Shown here piece by piece: positions 40,249 through 49,378 of a stretch of 64,000 nucleotides of DNA. The DNA is from DASUGC01 sp035606665. Its GTDB lineage: Bacteria; Acidobacteriota; Vicinamibacteria; Vicinamibacterales; SCN-69-37. The DNA is taken from the NCBI GenBank assembly GCA_035606665.1, contig DATNEY010000033.1, positions 66,445-130,444 of the forward strand. Direction: 5' to 3'. The position numbers were made by a program, and so were the translations under genes. Position 1 is the stretch's first letter; every line of letters begins with the position of its first letter. The notes beneath the pieces are model-generated. The model saw nothing but the letters and a program-made list of their open reading frames with translations, was not told where the DNA came from and did no database searches.

Positions 40249-41952
40249 GTGAATCCAGAACAGATGATGCAATCGCTGAAGAAGCTTGCGGCTTCGCTCA
40301 GCGCCAAACAGATTCTCGGGCTCGCGGCCGCCTTTCTCGCGGTCGTCGCCATCGTCGTGGGCTCGGCCTACTTCATCAACACGCCGTCGTACGCGCTCCT
40401 TGCCGCCGACCTCGATGCTGAATCGGCCGGTGCGCTCGTGACGAAGCTCAAGGACGCGAAGGTGCCGTACGCGCTCGATGCGGGCGGCCGCACGATTCGC
40501 GTGCCGGCCGAACGTCTGGACGAGCTCCGTCTGCAGTTCGCCACCGACGGCCTGCCCGCCGGCGGGCGGCTCGGCTTCGAAATCTTCGATCGCCCGGCGT
40601 TCGGCACGACGGAATTCCTGGAGCACGTGAATTATCGCCGCGCTCTCGAGGGCGAGCTGGCGCGCACGATTTCTACGCTCTCCGAAGTCTCGAGCGCGCG
40701 CGTGCACATTGCTATGGCCAAGGATTCGCTCTTCACCGACCGGGATCAGCCGGCGAAGGCGTCCGTGGTGCTCAGACTCAAGGCCAACCGTCAACCGCCC
40801 GTGGCGGTCGTCCGCGGCATCGCTGGCCTTGTCGCGTCGAGCGTCGAATCGCTGCGGCCCGAGTCGGTGGTGATTCTCGACGCGTACGGCCGATCGCTCA
40901 CGCGGGCCGAAGAAGACGAAGGCGAGGCCACAGGCCTGCAGCTCGATCGGCAGATGCGGATCGAGCGTGACCTGACAGGCCGTGTCATCGCCATGCTGGA
41001 GCCGGTTATCGGTGAGGGCCGTGTCCGCGCGAATATTTCGGTTCGCCTCAAGGCCGACGCGGAAGAGGAGACCGAAGAACGCTGGGATCCGACGTCCGTC
41101 GTCCGCAGCCGTCAGACACAGGCCGAGGGCGACCTGAAGACGGGGTCGCAGGGTATCGCAGGCGCACGCGCGAATCTGCCGCCCAACATGACGACATCGC
41201 CGGCCCCGGCTGCCGCGACGCCTGTGACGACGGCCCAGGGTCTTGGCCGGACGTCCGAGACGACGAACTACGAGGTGAGCAAACTCACGCGCCGCCGTGT
41301 CAGCCCGAGCGGCCAGGTGGCGCGGCTGTCGATCGCGGTGCTCATCGATGAGAAACGGCCGGCCGCGGCCACTACGGCCGCCGCAGCCGCCGGCGCCGCG
41401 CCGGCGGCGCCTGCCGCGCAGGCGCGAACTCCGACCGAAGTCGAACAGATTCAGAAACTTGTCGCCGCGGCCGTTGGCTTCGACCAGGCGCGCGGCGACC
41501 AGATCACCGTGGAGCACATCGCGTTCGATGCGTTCAACGAGGCGCTCGAGGTCGCACCCGTGGCCGCTCCGTCCGTCGTGACGCAGATTGGCGACGTCTG
41601 GCGCGAGCAGTGGGTATCGATTCTCCGAGGGACGGCTGTGTTCACACTTGCGTTGTTCGCGCTCTTTGGGGTGATTCGTCCGATGTTTCGCCGCGCCATG
41701 GTAGCGGCGCCCGCGCCCGCGAGGTCGGCGCCGCTGCCGGCGCTTGCCGGTGCGCCGGTGCCGCCGAAGCCCGAACGCCGGCTCACGTCCGAGGAGCTCG
41801 ACGGCCAGATTGAAGCCGAGCTCGATGCCAAGCTGCCGCAGGAGAAACGGCGTCTGCCGGTCCTCTCCAAGCGCGTCGGCAAGCTGGCGGAAAAGGAACC
41901 CGAGCAGCTGGCCCGCGTGGTTCGTGCGTGGATTGACGAGGACGGCCGCTGA
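40249..41952 (+). CDS. fliF: Flagellar MS-ring protein FliF
   Basis: 567 aa from the GTG at 40249. Two membrane helices (about 22-45 and 462-482) flank the periplasmic ring-building domains: RBM1/2 in the YscJ-like N-terminal part (YALLAADLDAESAGALVTKL, VNYRRALEGELARTISTLSEVSSARVHIA), and the beta-collar region with an Ala/Pro-rich insertion (about 370-405). The cytoplasmic tail (ELDGQIEAELDAKLPQEKR) binds FliG, encoded next with a 1-bp overlap. FliF is the first ring to assemble. Confidence 0.96.
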   Translation: MNPEQMMQSLKKLAASLSAKQILGLAAAFLAVVAIVVGSAYFINTPSYALLAADLDAESAGALVTKLKDAKVPYALDAGGRTIRVPAERLDELRLQFATDGLPAGGRLGFEIFDRPAFGTTEFLEHVNYRRALEGELARTISTLSEVSSARVHIAMAKDSLFTDRDQPAKASVVLRLKANRQPPVAVVRGIAGLVASSVESLRPESVVILDAYGRSLTRAEEDEGEATGLQLDRQMRIERDLTGRVIAMLEPVIGEGRVRANISVRLKADAEEETEERWDPTSVVRSRQTQAEGDLKTGSQGIAGARANLPPNMTTSPAPAAATPVTTAQGLGRTSETTNYEVSKLTRRRVSPSGQVARLSIAVLIDEKRPAAATTAAAAAGAAPAAPAAQARTPTEVEQIQKLVAAAVGFDQARGDQITVEHIAFDAFNEALEVAPVAAPSVVTQIGDVWREQWVSILRGTAVFTLALFALFGVIRPMFRRAMVAAPAPARSAPLPALAGAPVPPKPERRLTSEELDGQIEAELDAKLPQEKRRLPVLSKRVGKLAEKEPEQLARVVRAWIDEDGR

Positions 41953-42968
41953 TGCAAGCCGCACCGCACCACATGACCGGCGTCCGTAAGGTCGCCATCA
42001 TCCTGATGGCGCTCGGCGAAGAGTCGTCGGGGACCGTCTTCAAGTACCTGCAGGAAGAAGAGATCGAGCGCGTCGTGCGGGAAATCGCCTCGCTCGGCAC
42101 CGTGCCGACCGAAGTGGGCGAGGGCGTGCTGACGGAGTTGCATGACACCGTCATCGCGGCGTCGCACATGGCCACCGGTGGCGTCGAGCAGGCGCGCCGG
42201 ATTTTGTCCAAGACGATGAGCCCGGACCAGTGCCGGCGGATTCTCGATCGCGTCATTCACTCGTTCTCGACGATCGCCGGGTTTGCCTCGCTCGAAAAGG
42301 CCAATCCGCAGCAGTTGTCCAAGTTCATCCTGGGCGAGCACCCGCAGACGGTCGCGCTGATTCTCGCGCACCTCAATCCGGGCAGCGCCGCTCAACTCAT
42401 CACGCAGCTTCCGGACGAAATGCGCGCCGAAGTGCTGATGCGGATGGCCAGTCTCGAGGACATCTCTCCCGATGTCATCAGCCGCGTCTCCGGCGTCATC
42501 GATCAGCGGCTCAAAGCACTCGGCGGTCCGAGCCGCCAGCAGCGCGGCGGCGTCCGCGCGGTGGCCGAGCTCTTCAATCGCCTGGACCGCGGCGTGAGCC
42601 GCCCGACGCTCGAACACATGGAATCCTCGTCCCCGGAAATGGCGCACGCCATTCGCAATCTCATGTTCGTCTTCGAAGATCTGATCAACGTCGAGGACAC
42701 CGGCATCCGCGAGATCGTGAACCGTTCCGACAAGAAGGCGCTCACCGTGGCGCTGAAGGGATCGAGCGAGGAAATCCGCACGCGGTTCTTCGGCAACATG
42801 TCGAAGCGCGCCGCCGATCTGCTCAAGGAAGAGATGGAAGTGCTGGGCGCCGTTCGCCTGCGCGACGTGGAAAAGGCGCAGCAGGAAATCGTCGCGATCG
42901 CGCGAAAGCTGGAAGAAGAGGGCGTGATTACGACGGGCGCGGAGGCAGGCGAGCCGTATGTCAACTAA
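41952..42968 (+). CDS. fliG: Flagellar motor switch protein FliG
   Basis: 338 aa, standard length. N-terminal FliF-binding domain (KVAIILMALGEESSGTVFKYLQEEEI), the middle ARM domain with EHPQTVALILAHL (EHPQ motif, about residue 132) and the C-terminal torque domain with RSDKKALTVALKGSSEEIRTRFFGNMSKRAA, which holds the charged residues that meet the stator. It couples rotation and switching. Start overlaps the fliF stop (TGATG), and the stop overlaps fliH by 11 bp. Confidence 0.97.
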   Translation: MQAAPHHMTGVRKVAIILMALGEESSGTVFKYLQEEEIERVVREIASLGTVPTEVGEGVLTELHDTVIAASHMATGGVEQARRILSKTMSPDQCRRILDRVIHSFSTIAGFASLEKANPQQLSKFILGEHPQTVALILAHLNPGSAAQLITQLPDEMRAEVLMRMASLEDISPDVISRVSGVIDQRLKALGGPSRQQRGGVRAVAELFNRLDRGVSRPTLEHMESSSPEMAHAIRNLMFVFEDLINVEDTGIREIVNRSDKKALTVALKGSSEEIRTRFFGNMSKRAADLLKEEMEVLGAVRLRDVEKAQQEIVAIARKLEEEGVITTGAEAGEPYVN

Positions 42969-43644
42969 GGCACGCCGGCTCCCGGGCGCCCAGGTCGAGC
43001 CGTTTCCGTGGAGAACGACAGCGTCGGCCGGGACCGGACCTGCCGGGCCCCCGACGCGCGGCTACGAGCCTGCGGCACAGCGCGGCCCGGCCCCACCTGT
43101 CGCGCCGGCAGACGTGGATATCGCGGCTGTCGAACGCGACGCTTTCATCAAAGGTTACGCGCAGGGCGAGCGCGCCGGTGACGAGGCCTCCGCTCGACGC
43201 GGCGAAGCCATGCTGCGGCGTCTGGCCGCGACGGTCGACGAAGTCGCCTCGCTCCGCAACGACCTGCTGAAACGCGCCGAACACGACCTCGTGCGGCTGG
43301 CGCTGGCGCTGGCCGAACGCATCGTTCGCCGGGAAATCGCACTGGATCGCGACCTCCTTGTGACGATGGCGCGTGTGGCCATCGATCGCGTGGGGCCGGG
43401 AACCGTGGCGACGATCAAGCTCAATCCCGCAGATTACGCGCAGCTGACGGCGTCGCAGGCGGTCGACACCGGCGCGGTGCAGGTCCTCGCCGATCCCTCC
43501 GTCAGCCGCGGTGGCTGCATCGTGCAGACGGAGATCGGCCTCATCGACATCGGGATCGAAGCGCAGATTGCCGAGCTCTCGCAGGCGTTGCTCGTGGACG
43601 CCGTGCCCCATTCCAACAGCGACGCCGTTGGCTTCGGTCGCTGA
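42958..43644 (+). CDS. fliH: Flagellar export ATPase regulator FliH
   Basis: 228 aa. After a Pro/Arg-rich variable N-terminus comes the helical stalk with glycine repeats (FIKGYAQGERAGDEASARRGEAML, about 62-85) typical of FliH, and a C-terminal domain with RLALALAERIVRREIALDRDLL. A dimer of FliH binds FliI and docks it at the C ring through FliN. It overlaps fliI by 17 bp. Confidence 0.9.
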   Translation: MSTKARRLPGAQVEPFPWRTTASAGTGPAGPPTRGYEPAAQRGPAPPVAPADVDIAAVERDAFIKGYAQGERAGDEASARRGEAMLRRLAATVDEVASLRNDLLKRAEHDLVRLALALAERIVRREIALDRDLLVTMARVAIDRVGPGTVATIKLNPADYAQLTASQAVDTGAVQVLADPSVSRGGCIVQTEIGLIDIGIEAQIAELSQALLVDAVPHSNSDAVGFGR

Positions 43645-44953
43645 GTTCACCCCGTCACTCGCGGCGTACCTGAGCCAGGTGCCCGCGCTCGATCCGGCGC
43701 CGATCGTCGGGCACGTGACGCGCGTCGTCGGCCTGCTCGTCGAATCCCGCGGTCCTGTCGCAAGCGTGGGCGAGATCTGCGAAGTCCGGCCGCAACGCGG
43801 CGGCCAGGCACTGCTCGTTGAAGTGGTGGGATTCCGGGACGGGCGGCTGCTGTCGGTGCCGCTCGGCGATACGTCAGGGATCAGTTCGGGCGATCGGATC
43901 CTGGCGCGCGGCGCCTCGCTGACGATTCCTTGCGGTCCTGAACTCCTGGGCAGAGTGCTTGACGGCCTCGGCCGGCCGATCGACGGCCGCGGTCCGATCT
44001 CGGCAAGCGGGCGTGTGCCGCTCAAGACGCCCGCCATGAATCCGATGGATCGCGATCCGATTGCCGAGCCGCTCGGTACCGGCGTCCGGGCCATCGACTC
44101 ACTTCTGACGTGTGGGCGCGGCCAGCGTCTCGGGATCTTCGGCGGCAGCGGCGTCGGCAAGAGCACGCTCCTCGGCATGATGGCGCGCGGCACCGAGGCC
44201 GACGTGGTCGTGCTCGGGCTGATCGGTGAACGAGGCCGCGAAGTCCGCAGTTTCCTCGAGAAAGACCTTGGTCCACGCGGGCTGGAGCGATCCTGCGTCG
44301 TGGCCTCCACGTCCGACAGCCCGCCGCTCGCGCGCCTGCGCGCCGCCTATGCGGCGACGGCCATCGCCGAGCATTTCCGCGATGCGGGCAAGAACGTGCT
44401 GCTCATCATGGATTCCATCACGCGCTTTGCTATGGCACAGCGCGAGGTCGGGCTGGCCGCGGGTGAGCCGCCCACCGCGAAGGGCTATCCGCCTTCTGTA
44501 TTTGGCCTCCTGCCCGGACTGTTGGAGCGCGCCGGCGCCGTCCGGCGTCGCGGCAGCATCACCGCCTTCTACTCGGTACTCGTCGAAGGCGATGACACCA
44601 ACGAACCCATTTCTGACGCCGTGCGCGGCATTCTCGACGGCCACGTCGTGTTGTCGAGGGATCTTGCCGCCCGCGATCACTATCCGGCCATCGACGTGCT
44701 CGGCAGCATCAGCCGGACGATGCCCGAGGTGACGACGGCGGAGCATCGCCGGCGGGCCGCGGACGTCCGGGAGGCGCTCGCGACGCTGCGGGACGCCGAG
44801 GACCTGATCAGCGTCGGCGCCTACTCAGCCGGATCCAACCCCCGCATTGACTCGGCCATCGCGAAGCGGGACGCGATCACGCGATTCCTCTGTCAGCCCG
44901 CCGACACCACATGCAGCCTGGCCGACAACCTCTCGGCTCTCGACCGGCTCTGA
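43628..44953 (+). CDS. fliI: Flagellar export ATPase FliI
   Basis: 441 aa from the TTG at 43628, inside the end of fliH. Length and N-terminal RxV-type domain agree with FliI. Walker A GGSGVGKST near residue 172, Walker B LLIMDSITRFAMAQREVG near 258, and the F1-beta-like GYPPSVFGLLPGLLERAG segment are all present. It forms the hexameric ATPase that unfolds and feeds substrates to the export gate. The next gene, fliJ, begins 1 bp after the stop. Confidence 0.95.
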   Translation: MASVAEFTPSLAAYLSQVPALDPAPIVGHVTRVVGLLVESRGPVASVGEICEVRPQRGGQALLVEVVGFRDGRLLSVPLGDTSGISSGDRILARGASLTIPCGPELLGRVLDGLGRPIDGRGPISASGRVPLKTPAMNPMDRDPIAEPLGTGVRAIDSLLTCGRGQRLGIFGGSGVGKSTLLGMMARGTEADVVVLGLIGERGREVRSFLEKDLGPRGLERSCVVASTSDSPPLARLRAAYAATAIAEHFRDAGKNVLLIMDSITRFAMAQREVGLAAGEPPTAKGYPPSVFGLLPGLLERAGAVRRRGSITAFYSVLVEGDDTNEPISDAVRGILDGHVVLSRDLAARDHYPAIDVLGSISRTMPEVTTAEHRRRAADVREALATLRDAEDLISVGAYSAGSNPRIDSAIAKRDAITRFLCQPADTTCSLADNLSALDRL

Positions 44954-44954
44954 C

Positions 44955-45431
44955 GTGAGGGCCTTCCGCTTCCGCGCCGCGGCTGCGCTCGAGCTGCGCA
45001 AGAAACAGGAAGAGACCGCTTCCATTGAGCTTTTCCGCAGACAACAGGCCGCAGCCGAGGGGCAGACGCGCGCTGTGGAGGCCGTCCGGCGTCTTCAGGA
45101 CGGCCACACAGGCGCGGTCCGGAACGCCGTGGCCGGCACTTCGAGCCATGAACTGGAGTGGCACCGGAATTGGATTGTCGGACTGACGGCGACGGCCGAA
45201 GCCTTAGCGATCGACGCCGCCCGGCTTGCCAGGGAAGTACGTGAAGCCGAGGAGGACTGGAGCGTGGCGCGGCGCAAGCGGCTCACGCTCGAACGGCTGC
45301 GGGAACGGCTTCTCGAGCGTCATGGCGACGCAGCAGCCGCGGAAGAACGCAAGGACATCGACGAGCTGGCGCGCCTTCGATTCGCGATGGGAGGCGCGGC
45401 GCTCGCAGGGAGCAACGACAGTGGCAGTTAG
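44955..45431 (+). CDS. fliJ: Flagellar export stalk protein FliJ
   Basis: 158 aa from the GTG at 44955, mostly one long coiled coil (heptads from LELRKKQEETASIELFRRQQ to LARLRFAMGG), rich in Arg, Glu and Ala. FliJ resembles the F1 gamma subunit, sits in the FliI hexamer and contacts FlhA. Assignment rests on size, coiled coil and position directly after fliI. It overlaps flgD by 11 bp. Confidence 0.85.
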   Translation: MRAFRFRAAAALELRKKQEETASIELFRRQQAAAEGQTRAVEAVRRLQDGHTGAVRNAVAGTSSHELEWHRNWIVGLTATAEALAIDAARLAREVREAEEDWSVARRKRLTLERLRERLLERHGDAAAAEERKDIDELARLRFAMGGAALAGSNDSGS

Positions 45432-45699
45432 CCCGACCAGCACAAACACGAATCCCGCGGCCATGACGCCGATGACGACCGGCGGCAACCGCATGACGGC
45501 CGACGCGCTCGGCCGCGACGCCTTCCTCAAGCTGCTCGTGACGCAGCTCGAACATCAGAATCCGCTCGAGCCCCAAGCCGACGGCGAATTCATCGCCCAG
45601 CTCGCCACGTTCAGCTCGCTCGAGCAACTGCAGGGTATCCGGCAGGACATGGCGGCACTCCGCCAGCAGGTCGAGTCGTCCGCCGTTCAAGGTTCATAA
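45421..45699 (+). CDS. flgD: Flagellar hook-capping protein FlgD, short form
   Basis: 92 aa from the GTG at 45421. The conserved FlgD N-terminal region LGRDAFLKLLVTQLEHQNPLEPQ followed by EFIAQLATFSSLEQL is complete. The C-terminal Tudor and Ig-like domains of enterobacterial FlgD (about 230 aa) are absent; short forms are known, for example in Bacillus, but this one is at the small end. Bases 45700-45800 after the stop are hairpin repeats, not a lost coding end. FlgD caps the hook while FlgE is added. Confidence 0.9.
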   Translation: MAVSPTSTNTNPAAMTPMTTGGNRMTADALGRDAFLKLLVTQLEHQNPLEPQADGEFIAQLATFSSLEQLQGIRQDMAALRQQVESSAVQGS

Positions 45700-45701
45700 C
45701 A

Positions 45702-45781
45702 ACACGCCGGGGCTGGAGCCCCCGCAGAAACCCGCCGGGCCTGAAGGCCCGGCCTACGTAGGCCGGGGCTTTAGCCCCGGC
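45702..45781. repeat. Hairpin repeat cluster between flgD and flgE (CT-NN-AG family)
   Basis: Contains a degenerate hairpin (about 45706-45723), a perfect 9-bp hairpin (45734-45753, centre CT-GA-AG), the palindrome CCTACGTAGG (45753-45762), and a second perfect 9-bp hairpin (45762-45781, centre CT-TT-AG). Stems differ between copies but stay paired. flgE starts 19 bp later with AAGGAG. Confidence 0.82.
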
Positions 45782-45800
45782 AAACAAGGAGCAATCGCAA

Positions 45801-47066
45801 ATGTCAGTAGGTTCTTTCTCAGCCAGTCTCTCCGGCCTCAACGCGAACCAGCAGCGTCTCGCCGTCATCGGCAACAACCTCGCGAACATCAACACGGTCG
45901 CCTTCAAGGCGAGCACGGTGAGCTTCGCGGACCTCGTGAGCCAGTCGGTCGGCGGCGCGAGCACGAACCCGATGCAGATCGGCCTCGGCGTCGCCACTGG
46001 ATCCATCTCGCCGAACTTCTCGCAGGGCGGCATCGAGAACACGGGCGTCGCGACCAACGTCGCGATCCAGGGCAACGGCTTCTTCGTCGTCGGCAACGCG
46101 GCGAACCGCAGCTACAGCCGCGCCGGCAACTTCACCTTCGACGCCGACGGCACGCTCATCACCGTGGACGGACAGAACGTCCAGGGCTACACGGCGGTGG
46201 ATCCGGTCACGGGCGCCATCATCACGACCGGCCAGCCGTCGGACATCGTCGTTCCGCCGGGCCTGCTGCGCGCGCCCGTCGGCACGACGTCCTTCGGCAC
46301 GGTCACGAACCTCGACGCGAACGCGGCCACGGGCACGCAGTTCAGCGCCGCGGTGCAGATTTTCGACGCGCTCGGCGTTCCGCACGTCGCGACGGTGAAG
46401 TACGCGAAGACCGGCGCCGGCGCGTGGGGCTACAGCGTGACGGTGCCCGGCCAGGAAATCGCCGGCGGCACGGCCGGCACACCGTTCCAGATTGCGTCCG
46501 GCACGATGACCTTCGACGGCCTCGGCAAGATGCTGACGGTCAACGGCGGCGCGCCGGCTGACGTCACGATTACGAGCCCGGCGTGGGCGAACGGCGCCGC
46601 GGCGACGAACTTCACGTGGGATCTCATCGACGCCAACGGCGTCGCGACCGTGAGTGGATACTCCTCGCCCTCCGCGACGTCGTCTGTGTTCCAGAACGGA
46701 TCGGCGGCGGGCACCGTCGACAGCATCACCATCAACTCCAGCGGCCAGATCGTCGCGTCGTTCGGATCCGGCCGCACGGTGACCGTCGGCCAGCTGGCGC
46801 TCGCGAACTTCAACAACCCGCAGGGCCTCGTCAAGGTCGGCACCAACCGCTTCTCCGAGAGCGAGGCCTCCGGCATCGCGAACGTGGGCGTCGCGGGTAC
46901 GGGCGGCCGCGGCTCGCTGATCGGCAGCTCGCTCGAGCAGTCGAACGTGGACATCGCGCAGGAGTTCACGCAGATGATCCTCGCGCAGCGCGGCTACCAG
47001 GCGAATTCCAAGAGCATCACGGTCGCGGACGAGCTGCTCGTGGACACGCTCAACCTCAAGCGCTAA
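45801..47066 (+). CDS. flgE: Flagellar hook protein FlgE
   Basis: 421 aa. N-terminal rod/hook motif SGLNANQQRLAVIGNNLANINTVAFKAS, the middle hook domains with FlgE pattern GNGFFVVGNAANRSYSRAGNFTFDADG, and a C-terminal motif ESNVDIAQEF-like (LEQSNVDIAQEFTQMI, then RGYQANSKSITVADELL). It builds the hook after FlgD caps the rod. A good AAGGAG lies ahead of the ATG, so its translation need not depend on flgD. Confidence 0.95.
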   Translation: MSVGSFSASLSGLNANQQRLAVIGNNLANINTVAFKASTVSFADLVSQSVGGASTNPMQIGLGVATGSISPNFSQGGIENTGVATNVAIQGNGFFVVGNAANRSYSRAGNFTFDADGTLITVDGQNVQGYTAVDPVTGAIITTGQPSDIVVPPGLLRAPVGTTSFGTVTNLDANAATGTQFSAAVQIFDALGVPHVATVKYAKTGAGAWGYSVTVPGQEIAGGTAGTPFQIASGTMTFDGLGKMLTVNGGAPADVTITSPAWANGAAATNFTWDLIDANGVATVSGYSSPSATSSVFQNGSAAGTVDSITINSSGQIVASFGSGRTVTVGQLALANFNNPQGLVKVGTNRFSESEASGIANVGVAGTGGRGSLIGSSLEQSNVDIAQEFTQMILAQRGYQANSKSITVADELLVDTLNLKR

Positions 47067-47089
47067 TCGCGCATTCCCAGAGTCGATAA

Positions 47090-48406
47090 ATGCTCGCACC
47101 TGTTACAGGCAACATGGACTGGCTGGCGGACTCCGCCGGCCAGTCCGATCGCTCGACGAACGAGGCCGCCTCGTTCGATCTCGCCGCACTCGTCGGCGCA
47201 GACACCGATGGCGCCGACGCCGCGACGGCTCCGATCCAGATCAACGCGGAACCGGCCGCCGTTCAGAACGCCGACGCGGCTCTCGCGTTGGTCGCCATCG
47301 ATGTGAAAGACGTCGCGCTGGACGTGCCATCAACCCCCGAGGCCGGATCACCGCAGCACGTGCGCGATCGTGCGCGTGATGCCGAGGACTCCGAGACCGA
47401 AGACACCGCCAAGATGCCCGCCGCGGACGACCAGGTGGTCGTGCCGGTCGGGATTCCACAGATCCTGGAGAAGCACCTGACTGAAGCCGCAGGATGGACG
47501 GAGGCCGCGGAGCGAAGGACGACAGAATTGCTCGCAGGTCAGGGGCCGATCGATGTCGCTTCTCCTGTCGACACCGCACCGGCGCGGAAGGCCGAAACGC
47601 CCTCGAAGCCGGACAACGCCGACCAGCCGCCCGCGGCCAACCCGTCTGTGACCACGCCGCTGCAGGAAGACACACATCGCGAGTGGCTCGCTCCGGTGAC
47701 GGACAGCATCGCCCGGCGGCCCTGGGTTGCGGAGCTCATGGACGCGAAGAGAAAGCCGGGCTCGTCATCGACCGAGCGCGAGAGTGCAGGCAATTCATCC
47801 CTGAAAGCCGCGTCGCAGGCATCGACGTCAGCACCGGCGGCTATCGAGCCGTCGAGAATTGCCGTCAGCCGCACCGCCGACGTACCCCAGGGCGCGGACA
47901 TTGCCGCGAAGCATGCGGCCTCCAAGTCGGTTGTCGCGTTCCAGGTGCCCGCGCCACAGCCGTCGACGACGTGGGATCGCGGCGTGACGGTGATCAACAC
48001 GGCGACGGTCGGGAGCGCACCGGCGGAAACGCCGGTCGCCGACCAGATCGTTCGGAGCATCCGCATCCAGGCGCTGCTTGGCGGTGGGGAAGTCGAGTTG
48101 CAGCTCGACCCGAAGTACCTCGGCGCGGTGCGCATCTCACTGAAAGTCGTGAACGATGCGGTCACGGCGCAGATTCACGCTGACCAGCCCGCGGTGCGCG
48201 AGTGGCTCGACGGCCACCAGCAGCAGCTCCGCGACGCGATCGGCGAGCACGGCCTCAAGCTCGGCCATCTCGACATCGCGAAGTCATCGGAATCCCAGCA
48301 GAACCGCGACCGTTCCCGTGAGGACGGCGAGCGTCGCGAACAGGAACCGCAGCGCCGCCGACGGCGGCCGGCGCAGCAGCTGCCTGAGTTCGATCTGACC
48401 GCATAG
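47090..48406 (+). CDS. fliK: Flagellar hook-length control protein FliK
   Basis: 438 aa. The first ~300 residues are low-complexity, Ala/Asp/Pro-rich and disordered, as in FliK rulers. The C-terminal Flg_hook domain is clear: GGGEVELQLDPKYLGAVRISLKV and AVREWLDGHQQQLRDAIGEHGLKLGHLDI (about 325-405). The tail is very basic (RRRRRPAQQ). FliK measures the hook and tells FlhB to change export specificity. Confidence 0.9.
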   Translation: MLAPVTGNMDWLADSAGQSDRSTNEAASFDLAALVGADTDGADAATAPIQINAEPAAVQNADAALALVAIDVKDVALDVPSTPEAGSPQHVRDRARDAEDSETEDTAKMPAADDQVVVPVGIPQILEKHLTEAAGWTEAAERRTTELLAGQGPIDVASPVDTAPARKAETPSKPDNADQPPAANPSVTTPLQEDTHREWLAPVTDSIARRPWVAELMDAKRKPGSSSTERESAGNSSLKAASQASTSAPAAIEPSRIAVSRTADVPQGADIAAKHAASKSVVAFQVPAPQPSTTWDRGVTVINTATVGSAPAETPVADQIVRSIRIQALLGGGEVELQLDPKYLGAVRISLKVVNDAVTAQIHADQPAVREWLDGHQQQLRDAIGEHGLKLGHLDIAKSSESQQNRDRSREDGERREQEPQRRRRRPAQQLPEFDLTA

Positions 48407-48415
48407 GAAGCCAAC

Positions 48416-48613
48416 ATGATCAATAGCCTCAATAAGTTAGCGAATCCGACCAGCGATCCCGCGCTCCGGCTGAAGGAGCGGATGCCAGTCAAGAAAGACA
48501 ACCAGACCATTCCAGGCATGAATACCCGCACGACATTCCCAGAATCGTTTGGACAGGCTGTCACTGATGCACTGGCCAGCACGGGCGTTATCGCTTCCGG
48601 GATCAAGAAATGA
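48416..48613 (+). CDS. Small protein of unknown function between fliK and fliL
   Basis: 65 aa; TAGGAAG lies upstream of the ATG at 48416 and the stop overlaps the fliL start (ATGA). Hydrophilic, no Cys, no membrane segment, with a C-terminal helix (FPESFGQAVTDALASTG). The position, start signal and overlap argue for a real gene. FlbD-like and FlgE-adjacent small proteins often occupy this slot, but this sequence does not show the FlbD pattern, and I cannot name it. Confidence 0.65.
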   Translation: MINSLNKLANPTSDPALRLKERMPVKKDNQTIPGMNTRTTFPESFGQAVTDALASTGVIASGIKK

Positions 48614-49113
48614 GCGACGCCGTCGAGACGAACGAAGGCGCCGAAGGCGAAGTCGCGGCGCCGCCAAGAAAGAAGAAGTCGAAGCGGCTCTTCATCGTGA
48701 TCGCCGTTGTCGTGTTGCTTGGCGGTGGCGCCGGCGCGTGGTGGATGCTGCGCGGCAGAGCGGCCGAAGCGGCGCCGGAACGGAAGCCCGCGGCGCACGA
48801 ACGGGGCCTCGTCAAGTTCGATCCCTTCGTCGTGAACCTCACCGACGGTGACGGCAGCCGCTATCTTCGCGTGGCCGTGCAGATCGTCGTGGCGTCCGAA
48901 GAGGAAGGCAAGCACATCTCCGAGAGCGAAGTGCTGCAGATGCAGGCGCGCTCGGCGATTCTCGAGGTGCTCTCACAACAGTCGTCGACCGCGCTCTTGT
49001 CCGCGGAAGGCAAGGCAGCGCTTCGCAAGACCATCGCAGAAAAAGTGGCCGGCGCGTTCGACGGCCGCGAGGTGATTGATGTCCTCTTCTCAGAATTCGT
49101 CGTCCAGTACTGA
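48610..49113 (+). CDS. fliL: Flagellar basal body-associated protein FliL
   Basis: 167 aa. A basic patch (PPRKKKSKR) precedes one membrane helix (LFIVIAVVVLLGGGAGAWWML, about 26-47). The periplasmic domain has the FliL wording LVKFDPFVVNLTDGDGSRYLRVAVQIVV and ends in VIDVLFSEFVVQ. FliL rings surround stator units at the motor. The gene overlaps fliN by 35 bp. Confidence 0.93.
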   Translation: MSDAVETNEGAEGEVAAPPRKKKSKRLFIVIAVVVLLGGGAGAWWMLRGRAAEAAPERKPAAHERGLVKFDPFVVNLTDGDGSRYLRVAVQIVVASEEEGKHISESEVLQMQARSAILEVLSQQSSTALLSAEGKAALRKTIAEKVAGAFDGREVIDVLFSEFVVQY

Positions 49114-49378
49114 CACCTGCCCCAAAGGGGAGATGGTGTGGCTGGGTGACATCCAGTGCCCGGTCGACTTCGTCGTCGGCACGGCCACGATCAAAGTGCG
49201 CGAGTGCGCGGGTCTGCAGCGGCACCAGGTGTTCCGGCTGGTGCAGGCCGCGGGCGGCGACCTCGAAGTCCGCGTCGCCGGCGTGCCCTTCGCGACCGGC
49301 GAAGTCGTCGTCCGTGATGATTCCACCAGCCTGCGCATTGGCCGGGTGCTTGGACCGGCGGGGCCGTCGCAGATATGA
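49079..49378 (+). CDS. fliN: Flagellar motor switch protein FliN
   Basis: 99 aa from the ATG at 49079, inside the end of fliL. It is essentially one SpoA/FliN C-terminal domain (WLGDIQCPVDFVVGTATIKV, then ALEVRVAG-like DLEVRVAGVPFATGEVVVRDD). It is shorter than FliN of E. coli (137 aa), lacking most of the N-terminal tail. A second protein with this domain is encoded at 58433. The position ahead of fliO-fliP-fliQ-fliR is the standard one for fliN. Confidence 0.85.
   Translation: MSSSQNSSSSTDTCPKGEMVWLGDIQCPVDFVVGTATIKVRECAGLQRHQVFRLVQAAGGDLEVRVAGVPFATGEVVVRDDSTSLRIGRVLGPAGPSQI

Noticed and set aside
40222..41964. 580-codon minus-strand frame opposite fliF
   Set aside because: Arg-rich antisense shadow with no domain; fliF is unambiguous on the plus strand.
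45819..47099. 426-codon minus-strand frame opposite flgE
   Set aside because: Shadow made by strong third-position GC; no motif.
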